Assembly (NCBI GenBank): GCA_034422735.1
Contig: DAOUJL010000067.1
Coordinates: 1-49,527 of the forward strand
Reading direction: 5' to 3'
DNA: 49,527 nucleotides
Origin: CATOSD01 sp034422735
GTDB lineage: Bacteria > Chloroflexota > Dehalococcoidia > Lucifugimonadales > CATOSD01
In this document: piece by piece, positions 28,298 through 34,639 of the stretch
Numbering within the stretch: the stretch's first letter is position 1
How the letters are laid out: the number at the start of each line of letters is the position of its first letter
Translations under genes and position numbers: made by a program
The notes under the pieces: model-generated
Databases searched by the model: none
What the model was told of the DNA's origin: nothing
What the model saw: only the letters and a program-made list of their open reading frames with translations

Positions 28298-28969
28298 GTG
28301 GTCGGATTTCTCGATAAAGTCCTTGGACCGAATCCGGTAGAACTGTTGGCGGACGAACACGTTCTGCCTGCGATTACGGGGTTGATTGGTGAGGCAGAAG
28401 AGTATCTGGTACTGGTCTCTCCTTACAACAACTACTCTGTGCTCTTGCGTGACGCCGTCGCCCAAGTGTCGCAGCAAGTAAGAATCACTGCGATCTGCCG
28501 CGAGGACCGACTGAAGAGAGAGGAGAGTCATATCGCTTGGCTGATTGACCTGGGTGCTCATGTTTACTTGGTGGAACGTCTTCACGCCAAGATTTACGCC
28601 AACGAATCCCAGGTGATCCTTACGTCGATGAACCTAACACAGTCGTCTGCCGTAAACTCTAGAGAGATAGCGCTCAGAATAAGAGATGAAGCGCTGCATA
28701 AGCAGATTCTTGACTACATAAAGGTTCGGCTCATTGGGTCTTCAATTGCAGTGCATACCGAAGTACACGAAGAAGGCTCCTGCATCAGATGCGGGACAGA
28801 CTTAGCATTCGACCCGGACCGGCCGCTGTGCGAGGCCTGCTATCCAATCTGGGCGCGATTCGGCAATCATACATACAAGGAGAACTACTGCCACGATTGC
28901 GGAGAGGAACATAAGACGAGCTACGCGAAGCCGCTTTGTGGCCAGTGCTACGACATGTTACTTGCGTAG
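28298..28969 (+). CDS. PLD-like domain protein with two C-terminal zinc ribbons
   Basis: A 223-residue protein. The N-terminal part is phospholipase D-like: strands YLVLVSPYNN and VRITAICR, then a single HKD-type motif with His96, Lys98 and Asn112 in LHAKIYAN ... LTSMN. Glu103 replaces the usual Asp. One HKD per chain implies a homodimer, as in Nuc-type nucleases. The C-terminus has two four-cysteine clusters, C162/C165/C178/C181 and C198/C201/C214/C217, which look like zinc ribbons. The start is GTG 28298 with AAGGAG nine bases upstream. An ATG at 28291 is out of frame. Codon and base use are less GC-rich than mfd, suggesting transfer. Function is unknown; a nuclease role is inference. Confidence 0.72.
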   Translation: MVGFLDKVLGPNPVELLADEHVLPAITGLIGEAEEYLVLVSPYNNYSVLLRDAVAQVSQQVRITAICREDRLKREESHIAWLIDLGAHVYLVERLHAKIYANESQVILTSMNLTQSSAVNSREIALRIRDEALHKQILDYIKVRLIGSSIAVHTEVHEEGSCIRCGTDLAFDPDRPLCEACYPIWARFGNHTYKENYCHDCGEEHKTSYAKPLCGQCYDMLLA

Positions 28970-28984
28970 GCGGGCAGCACCGAG

Positions 28985-29713
28985 TTAGGATGTGTCGCCA
29001 CCCTCACTCGCCAACTCCTCCAGCACCCCCACCAACTCCCCCATCCCCTCTATCCGCGCGCACCCCGTGTAGTCCGGGTGGTTGCGGTCGCGGTCGAGCA
29101 GCACCGGCGTGATGCCGACGCGCCGCGCGCCCTCCACGTCGGACTCGAGCTGGTCGCCCACGTGCACCGTTTCGCCCGGCTCCGCGTTGGCCCTGCGTAG
29201 CGCCTCCAGGAAGATGGGCGCGTGGGGCTTTTCCGTCCGCGCCTCGACGGACGTGACCGCGAAGTCAACCAGCTCTTCCAGCCCGAACTCCGCCAGTATC
29301 TCGCGGCTGCCCCGGTTCATGTTGCTCACCACGCCCAGCGTTAGGCCCCGTGACCTGAGCGTCTCCAGCGTGGGGGCCACATCGTCGAACAGCGCCATGC
29401 CGTAGGGCAACTGCCTGACCCGACGCCAGACCTCGCCCGCCCGCTCCACAGTCACCTCGGTACCCGCACCCCGAAGCACTCGCTGCTCGTACTTGGCGAA
29501 GAATTCGTCGCGCTCGGCGTCGGTCAGCGACCGCAGCGGTCTGACACGGTTTTGCTCCGCCATGAATGCGTCTGCCAGCCTGTAGCCCCGCAGGATCCCC
29601 TCCGGCGTCAGGGTGATGCCGAAGTCGGCACATGCGGTGGACTGTATCTCGAATCGTGAGGGGCTGAACCCCACCAGGGTGCCGTACAGGTCGAAGAACA
29701 CGGCTCGAATCAT
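28985..29713 (-). CDS. HAD-family hydrolase (subfamily IA)
   Basis: A 242-residue HAD protein. Motif I is FFDLYGTL (nucleophile and acid/base Asp pattern DxYGT), motif II is VVSNMN, Lys is in TEKPHAPIF, and motif IV is HVGDQLESDVEGARRVG. An alpha-helical cap lies between motif I and II. This matches the haloacid dehalogenase/phosphoglycolate phosphatase-like subfamily IA. The start is ATG 29713. A longer frame upstream runs across the divergent gene and is rejected. The -10 lies so close to the ATG that the mRNA may be nearly leaderless. It is convergent with the PLD-like gene (15 bp gap). Confidence 0.85.
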   Translation of the reverse strand: MIRAVFFDLYGTLVGFSPSRFEIQSTACADFGITLTPEGILRGYRLADAFMAEQNRVRPLRSLTDAERDEFFAKYEQRVLRGAGTEVTVERAGEVWRRVRQLPYGMALFDDVAPTLETLRSRGLTLGVVSNMNRGSREILAEFGLEELVDFAVTSVEARTEKPHAPIFLEALRRANAEPGETVHVGDQLESDVEGARRVGITPVLLDRDRNHPDYTGCARIEGMGELVGVLEELASEGGDTS

Positions 29714-29728
29714 AATCGCGTTATGATA
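29709..29728. promoter_or_regulatory. Inverted repeat across divergent promoters
   Basis: ATCATAA (29709-29715) and TTATGAT (29721-29727) flank TCGCG. It contains the minus-strand -10 TATCAT (29723-29728), the plus-strand -10 TATGAT (29722-29727) and the HAD start codon. It could be an operator shared by both genes or just two overlapping -10 elements. Confidence 0.4.
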
Positions 29729-29768
29729 CCATCGGCGGCGTTCGCGCAACACACTTGAGGTTGGTGAA

Positions 29769-30782
29769 ATGCTCGCGGGAAAGCTACCACTGGACATGCT
29801 GGCCGAGCTGCTCGGTAGGATCGAGAGCGTTGACCCGCGCGTGGTGCTGGGCGCGAGCCCGGGCGAGGACGCCGCGCTCATCGACATGGGCGACCGCTAC
29901 CTGGTCGCCAAGTCCGACCCGATAACGTTCGCCACGGACCTCATCGGATGGTACCTGGTGCAGGTCAACACGAACGACCTTGCCGTGATGGGCGCTACGC
30001 CACGCTGGCTCATGGCGACTCTGCTGCTGCCTGAGGGCGTGTCCGAGGGCACGGTGCGCTCCATCTTCGACCAACTCCTCGACGCATGCCGTACGCACGG
30101 CATTGCGCTGGTGGGCGGCCACACCGAGGTCACTTTCGAGTTGCCGCGGCCCATCGCGGTGGGCGCGCTGCTGGGCGAGGCTGCCAAGGATGAGGTGGTG
30201 CTCACGTCCGGCGCGCGGCCTGGCGACATCGTGTTGCTCACGAAGGGCATAGCCATCGAGGGAGCGTCCATACTGGCGCGCGAGGCGGGAGCGGAGCTGG
30301 TCGCGGCTGGAGTCGCGCCGGGGGTGGTGGAGGACGCGAAGGGACTGCTCTTCTCGCCGGGCATCAGCGTCAGGAAGGACGCGGAAGTGGCGCGAAAGGC
30401 CGCGCCGGTCCACTCGATGCACGACCCGACCGAGGGAGGGATGGCGACGGCGCTGCGCGAGCTTGCCACGGCGGCGGGCGTGGGGTTGGACATCGACGCG
30501 GATGCGATTCCGGTCCTGCCTGCCTGCCGCGCCTTCTGCGACGCGCTGGGGCTCGATCCCCTGGGGCTGATAGCGTCGGGCGCGCTGCTGGCCACGCTGG
30601 CCCCCCAGCACGCCGAGACGGTCGTCGGCGCGCTGGCGGCCGAGGGCATACCCGCGCGGGTGATCGGCCGGGTTACTCCGCCGGAAGAAGGTCTGACACT
30701 GCGGACGCCGTCGGGGAAAGCGCCCCTGCCGGAGTTCGACAGGGACGAACTCGCACGCTACTTCAGCGGACAAGAAGCGTAG
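29769..30782 (+). CDS. AIR synthase-related protein (HypE/PurM/ThiL superfamily)
   Basis: A 337-residue protein of the PurM-like ATP-binding superfamily. Recognisable blocks are SPGEDAALIDMGDRYLVAKSDPITFA, VQVNTNDLAVMGATPRWLM, ALVGGHTEV and HDPTEGGMATALRELA, which are closest to HypE. HypE dehydrates the carbamoyl thiolate in NiFe-hydrogenase maturation and needs a C-terminal Cys at the very end. Here the protein ends in GQEA with no such Cys, and no hyp genes are nearby. It is therefore a HypE-like kinase or ATP-dependent enzyme of unknown substrate. Confidence 0.8.
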   Translation: MLAGKLPLDMLAELLGRIESVDPRVVLGASPGEDAALIDMGDRYLVAKSDPITFATDLIGWYLVQVNTNDLAVMGATPRWLMATLLLPEGVSEGTVRSIFDQLLDACRTHGIALVGGHTEVTFELPRPIAVGALLGEAAKDEVVLTSGARPGDIVLLTKGIAIEGASILAREAGAELVAAGVAPGVVEDAKGLLFSPGISVRKDAEVARKAAPVHSMHDPTEGGMATALRELATAAGVGLDIDADAIPVLPACRAFCDALGLDPLGLIASGALLATLAPQHAETVVGALAAEGIPARVIGRVTPPEEGLTLRTPSGKAPLPEFDRDELARYFSGQEA

Positions 30783-30813
30783 CCATGCCGCCGGCTCAGT
30801 CGGCTCAATTCGC

Positions 30814-32109
30814 CTAGAGCAGCCTTTCCGCGCGCTCGAGCCGCTTCTCGGTGAGCAGGCTCCACGCCGGGTGGGCCTCGTCGCACTCGGTGGTCGAGTA
30901 CTCCATCTGCAGCGTGACGTGGGTGATGCCGTACTTGCCCTTCACCACCTCGCGCAGCTCGTTCAACAGGTCGTCGAAGGTGCCGTCGTATCCCCGGTCC
31001 ACCAGCACGTGCGCGCTCAAGGCGTCGTAGCCCGAAGAAATCGTCCACACGTGAAGGTCGTGGACGATGGTGACGCCCTCCACGTCCTCCAGGCTGTCGA
31101 ACACCTCGTACAGGTCGATGTGCGGAGGCGTGCCTTCCACCAGCACGACGGCAATCTTGCGCACCAGGTGGCGCGTGTTGTAGACGATGAACAGCGCTAT
31201 CAGCACGCTTAGAATGGGATCGACTATGTACCATTCCAGCGTCAGGATGAATATGCCGGAGATGACCACCGCGACCGACCCGAGCAGGTCGCCGAGCACG
31301 TGCTGGAACGCGCCCTCCACGTTCAGGCTGTGCTGGGACGCGCCATGCAGCACCCAGGCGGTGATGATGTTGATTATCAGGCCGCCTACGCCCACAACCA
31401 TCATCAGCACGCCCTCGATGTGGGGAACGTCCACGAAGCGGTGGTATGCCTCATACAGGATGTAGCCGGCCACGACCCACAAGCTTACGGCGTTGAAGAG
31501 CGCCGCCAGTATCTCGGTACGGTAGAAGCCAAAAGTGCGCTCCGCGGTGGGTCCCTTGTCGGCAAGCCACATCGCCAGAAGCGCCAGCGCGATGGCGGCG
31601 GCGTCGGTCGCCATGTGACCTGCGTCGGCCAGCAGCGCGAGGCTGCCGGAAAGCAAGCCTCCCACAATCTCGACGAACATATAGGTCGAGATGAGCACAA
31701 GGCCGATGATAAGGCTACGTCTGCTGGCGAATCTCAGCTCGTCGTGGTGGTCGTGCCCGCTGTGGTCGTGTCCGCCGTGCCCGTGGTCATCGTGGCCATG
31801 GTCGTCGTGCCCGTCGTGTCCGTCATGGTCGTGGTCTTCGTGCTCGCGATCATCGTGTCCGTGGTCGTCATGCCCGACGTGGTCGGCATGACCATTTCGA
31901 TCCTGGTCGCCATGCCCATCGTGGTCACGGTCGTCGTGATCGCCATGGCCGTTGTGGCCGTGACCCTCGTGCCGGCCGGAGGATGCCATGTACAGGTGGC
32001 TGGAGCCGATGCGAACGGGGGTCCCCGAAGCGACCGCGTGCGCAGGTTTCCGCGGCGACAGAATCTCCTGGAGGGAACGCATCAGCTTCAGCATCCTGTC
32101 CAGTCTCAC
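30814..32109 (-). CDS. CDF-family zinc/cation efflux protein with His-rich N-terminus
   Basis: A cation diffusion facilitator (ZnT/CzcD type) of about 431 residues. After a short lead there is an unusually long, almost pure His/Asp/Gly stretch of roughly 75 residues rich in GHDDHGH-type words. Six transmembrane segments follow, with ADAGHMATD in segment 2 and HVLGDLLGS in segment 5, giving the HxxxD zinc sites. A cytoplasmic C-terminal domain contains VTIVHDLHVWTISSG. It exports Zn2+ or similar ions by proton antiport. The start chosen is GTG 32109 with GAGGGG six bases upstream. ATG 31989 directly before the His-rich part is a real alternative. It probably shares a transcript with the His/Cys repeat peptide upstream. 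Confidence 0.85.
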   Translation of the reverse strand: MRLDRMLKLMRSLQEILSPRKPAHAVASGTPVRIGSSHLYMASSGRHEGHGHNGHGDHDDRDHDGHGDQDRNGHADHVGHDDHGHDDREHEDHDHDGHDGHDDHGHDDHGHGGHDHSGHDHHDELRFASRRSLIIGLVLISTYMFVEIVGGLLSGSLALLADAGHMATDAAAIALALLAMWLADKGPTAERTFGFYRTEILAALFNAVSLWVVAGYILYEAYHRFVDVPHIEGVLMMVVGVGGLIINIITAWVLHGASQHSLNVEGAFQHVLGDLLGSVAVVISGIFILTLEWYIVDPILSVLIALFIVYNTRHLVRKIAVVLVEGTPPHIDLYEVFDSLEDVEGVTIVHDLHVWTISSGYDALSAHVLVDRGYDGTFDDLLNELREVVKGKYGITHVTLQMEYSTTECDEAHPAWSLLTEKRLERAERLL

Positions 32110-32268
32110 TTTCTGCCCCTCGCTGGATGTGTGAAGAGGGGAAGCAGTTATAGAGCGGCTCTTCGTCGAAGCCGCGCAAAGAGGCCCCACGGACGCGCGT
32201 ACTGTCTGCTTCGACACAAGGGGGTGCGAAACAACATGGGGAGCCGCGGGAATTGGGGACGCATTTGA

Positions 32269-32309
32269 CGGCGGATTGAGGGCGCCCACCGGCGCGTCCC
32301 GATCCGCCG
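32269..32309. terminator. Large hairpin between peptide gene and CDF gene
   Basis: CGGCGGAT (32269-32276) pairs with ATCCGCCG (32302-32309), with further imperfect pairing inside. It lies 13 bp after the His/Cys peptide stop. Without a T-run it may only attenuate or stabilise the mRNA end, giving more peptide than exporter. Confidence 0.35.
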
Positions 32310-32322
32310 CCGCTATGCAGAG

Positions 32323-32529
32323 CTAGGCGTGGCCGTGGTGCTCGTGCTCGTCACACTCGTGCGGGTCGTGGACGTGGCCGGGCTCGCCGTGGTGCTCGTG
32401 CTCGTCGCATTCGTGCGGATCGTGATCATGCCCGTGGTGCTCGTGCTCGTCGCACTCGTGCGGGTCATGGACGTGGCCGGGTCCTCCGTGGTGCTCGTGC
32501 TCGTCGCATTCGTGCTGGCTGTGCGGCAT
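32323..32529 (-). CDS. His/Cys/acid tandem-repeat peptide, probable metal-binding buffer
   Basis: A 68-residue peptide built almost wholly of repeats: MPHSQ, then HECDEHEHHGGPGHVHDP, HECDEHEHHGHDHDP, HECDEHEHHGEPGHVHDP and HECDEHEHHGHA. It holds 24 His, 4 Cys (one per repeat) and 21 Asp/Glu. The long/short alternation repeats at the DNA level with a 99-bp period, so it grew by duplication. The ATG has GGAGGT five bases upstream, and a TTGACG-18-TATTGT promoter precedes it, so it is a genuine gene. It lies upstream of a CDF metal exporter on the same strand. I infer cytoplasmic Zn/Ni/Cu buffering or delivery. I recognise no named family. Confidence 0.75.
   Translation of the reverse strand: MPHSQHECDEHEHHGGPGHVHDPHECDEHEHHGHDHDPHECDEHEHHGEPGHVHDPHECDEHEHHGHA
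32323..32529. repeat. Tandem coding repeats (99-bp period)
   Basis: Two near-identical copies of a 33-codon unit (an 18-codon plus a 15-codon subrepeat), the second incomplete. The core GTGCTCGTGCTCGTC on the plus strand occurs four times. Confidence 0.8.
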
Positions 32530-32580
32530 AGAAAACCTCCCTCATAAAGAGTGTGTTAAGTATTGATGGGAACCAGTTCT

Positions 32581-32610
32581 ACAATAGCCTACTTGAGACA
32601 CGCGCGTCAA
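32581..32610 (-). promoter_or_regulatory. Predicted promoter of the His/Cys peptide-CDF transcript
   Basis: TTGACG (32605-32610), 18-bp spacer, TATTGT (32581-32586) on the minus strand. GAAC-CA-GTTC (32570-32579) lies just downstream of the -10. The -35 is inside repeat copy 32592-32628. Confidence 0.45.
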
Positions 32611-32628
32611 GCCAATCTCATCTGACTG
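32592..32628. promoter_or_regulatory. Duplicated regulatory element, copy 1
   Basis: It begins CTTGAGACACGCGCGTCAAG and ends CAATCTCATCTGACTG. It contains the dyads CTTGA/TCAAG and TGAGA/TCTCA, and covers the -35 of the peptide gene promoter. Confidence 0.55.
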
Positions 32629-32676
32629 TACGAAAATTGCCGAAAGTTGCGCTATCTTCCGCCCAACAGCAAGATC

Positions 32677-32712
32677 ATTGAGACACGTGCTCAAAACAAT
32701 CTCATCTGGCCG
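32677..32712. promoter_or_regulatory. Duplicated regulatory element, copy 2
   Basis: ATTGAGACACGTGCTCAA then CAATCTCATCTGGCCG. It shares TTGAGACACG, TCAA and CAATCTCATCTG with copy 1, with a 1-nt length difference. It contains the dyad TTGAG/CTCAA around CACGTG. It covers the -35 zone of the gamma-glutamyltransferase promoter. Confidence 0.55.
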
Positions 32713-32728
32713 CTCACAGATTCTGGTG

Positions 32729-32737
32729 TGGTACAAT
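32729..32737 (+). promoter_or_regulatory. Extended -10 promoter of gamma-glutamyltransferase
   Basis: TGG-TACAAT. No -35 consensus is present, and the position where it would lie is the end of element copy 2, suggesting activator or repressor control. Confidence 0.45.
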
Positions 32738-32773
32738 CGCCTCGGCTAAACTTCAGATGCGGGAGGTACACGC

Positions 32774-34465
32774 GTGAACAACGGCTGGCGCGAACGCGCA
32801 GGTAGTCCCTTCACCCCCTTCAAGAAGTCCGCCGCCGGTTCGCGCGGCATGGTATCTTCCAACCACCCCATGGCGTCCGCGGCCGGATCGGAGATGCTGG
32901 CCATGGGCGGCAACGCCATCGACGCCGCTGTTGCCACCGCCTTCGCTCTCACCGTGGTCGAGCCCATGATGGTCGGCATATTCGGCGCCGGCATGGTCAA
33001 CTACTACGATGCATCCACCGGAGAATCCATAACAATCGACAATTACGCTGTGGCCCCCGCCGCGGCCTCGGAGAGCATGTACGACCCGGTCTCGAACACC
33101 TGGCCCGACTACCTGGAGGCCGCCGGGCGCAAGAACCGGCTCGGCTACCTGGCCGTGAGTGTGCCGGGCAACCTCAAGTGCTGGTGCCACCTGGTCGAGA
33201 GTTACGGCAGGCTGGACCTCGACATCGTCATCCAGCCCGCAATCCGCTACGCCGAAAGCGGCTTTCCCGCGAGCGCATATCTGGTGAAGATCATCGCCGA
33301 CAACCGGGAGGATCTGGCGCGGTTCCCTGCGACCCGAGAAGTGTTCTTGCCAGATGGTGAACCGCCCTCCGTGGGACAGGCTGTCGTTCGCAAGGACTAC
33401 GCAAGCACGCTGCGGCGCATCGCCGAGAACGGTTCGGACGAGTTGTACGGCGGCGAGTTGGGCCGAGTCGTGGCCGAGGACATGCGCGCCAACGGCGGCA
33501 TAATTACCCTGGACGACCTGCGCTTATACGAGATCAAGTATCGCCAGCCGGTGCGAGGCAGCTACCGCGGACGCGAGATAGTTGCGGTGGGGCCGACCAG
33601 CTCGGGCGGCGTGCACATAGTTCAGGCGCTCAACATCCTGGAAGGATTCGACGTCGGCGCGATGGGATTCGGCACCAGCGCGTCCGCGCACCTTCTCGCC
33701 GAGGTGCTCAAGATCGCATTCGCGGACAGGTTCGAGTATCTGGGCGACCCCGACTTCGTCGAGGTGCCGGTGGAATGGCTCACGTCCAAGAGCTACGCCG
33801 ACCAGAGACGAGCGGAGATCGATCTGGAGCGCGCCCAGTCCTACGCCCCGGGCGAAGTGACCGCACTGCTCGGTGAGTCCAACAACACCACGCACTTCAC
33901 CGTGGCCGACGGCGACGGCAACGTCGTCTCCATGACCCAGACCATACACGAGGCGTTCGGCTCCAAGGTCACCGTGCCGGGTACCGGGATGCTGCTGAAC
34001 AACAACATGTACATATTCGACCCCCACCCGGGCACGGCCAACTCCATCGCTCCGGGCAAGCGTATGCTCTCCAGCATGTCGCCCACCGTCGTGCTGGAGG
34101 ACGGACGGCCCCTGTTCGCGCTCGGCACTCCCGGCGGCACGCGCATATTCGCCTCGGTGCTACAGGCCATCGTGAACGTGATAGACCATGACATGAGCCT
34201 CCAGGAAGCGGTTGAGGCCCCGCGCATGTGGACGCAGGGGCAGCAGGTGGAGGTCGAGGAGGGCATGTCCGCGAGCACCAGGGATGCGCTTTCCACGAAG
34301 GGCCACGACGTGAGCGTGGTGGCCCGCGTCGCGGGCGGCATGAACGGCGTGATGTTTGACCACGCCGCCGGCCTAATCCACGGCGCGGCGTGCTGGCGCG
34401 CCGACGGCGCTCCCGTCGGCATCTCCGGCGGCCCAGCCCGCGCGGACGTCGACTACGGCGTGTAG
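32774..34465 (+). CDS. ggt: Gamma-glutamyltransferase family protein
   Basis: A 563-residue Ntn-hydrolase of normal precursor length. GGNAIDAAVATAFALTVVEP is the family's N-terminal block. The autoprocessing site is SNNTTHFTVADGDGNVVS, with Thr372 expected to become the N-terminal nucleophile of the small subunit. GKRMLSSMSPT and LGTPGG are substrate-binding loops. It hydrolyses or transfers gamma-glutamyl groups, glutathione being the classic substrate. No signal peptide is visible, so it may be cytoplasmic, and the true substrate may be another gamma-glutamyl compound. The start is GTG 32774 with GGGAGGT six bases upstream. Its promoter shares a control element with the divergent metal genes. 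Confidence 0.9.
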   Translation: MNNGWRERAGSPFTPFKKSAAGSRGMVSSNHPMASAAGSEMLAMGGNAIDAAVATAFALTVVEPMMVGIFGAGMVNYYDASTGESITIDNYAVAPAAASESMYDPVSNTWPDYLEAAGRKNRLGYLAVSVPGNLKCWCHLVESYGRLDLDIVIQPAIRYAESGFPASAYLVKIIADNREDLARFPATREVFLPDGEPPSVGQAVVRKDYASTLRRIAENGSDELYGGELGRVVAEDMRANGGIITLDDLRLYEIKYRQPVRGSYRGREIVAVGPTSSGGVHIVQALNILEGFDVGAMGFGTSASAHLLAEVLKIAFADRFEYLGDPDFVEVPVEWLTSKSYADQRRAEIDLERAQSYAPGEVTALLGESNNTTHFTVADGDGNVVSMTQTIHEAFGSKVTVPGTGMLLNNNMYIFDPHPGTANSIAPGKRMLSSMSPTVVLEDGRPLFALGTPGGTRIFASVLQAIVNVIDHDMSLQEAVEAPRMWTQGQQVEVEEGMSASTRDALSTKGHDVSVVARVAGGMNGVMFDHAAGLIHGAACWRADGAPVGISGGPARADVDYGV

Positions 34466-34482
34466 GCCGGCCCCGCCAATAG

Positions 34483-34546
34483 TCCCTTCCCCCTCGATGG
34501 GGGAAGAGCCTGCCCTGAGCTTGCCGAAGGGTCAGGATGGGGGTGA
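34483..34546. repeat. CTCTCCC palindromic repeat, copy 3 (variant with insert)
   Basis: CTTCCCCC-TCGA-TGGGGGAAG followed by an inserted stretch and then GGGTCAGGATGGGGGTGA. It has AGTCCC upstream as in copy 5. Confidence 0.6.
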
Positions 34547-34639
34547 CGGATATGATAAGATTGCTACGCAGCCCGCAAGCCGAAACGACGGCCCGCGCGG
34601 CTGTGCCGGACCACCAATCGATAACCTCAAGGAGTAGGC

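Noticed and set aside
28985..29887. N-terminal extension of the HAD gene to 29887
   Set aside because: The added residues are Ser/Ala-rich, overlap the divergent HypE-like gene and its promoter, and precede the canonical IRAVFFDLYGTL start.
31300..32268. Plus-strand frame rich in Val/Ile opposite the CDF His-rich tail
   Set aside because: The VVV-type sequence is the reverse complement of His/Asp codons; no ribosome binding site.
32323..32529. Possible CRISPR array from the regular repeats
   Set aside because: The repeats are contiguous, in frame and lack unique spacers; no cas genes. No CRISPR array is seen anywhere in the window.
32329..32547. Hydrophobic repeat frame on the plus strand opposite the His/Cys peptide
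   Set aside because: The minus strand has the ribosome binding site, promoter and chemically sensible repeat; the plus frame has neither.
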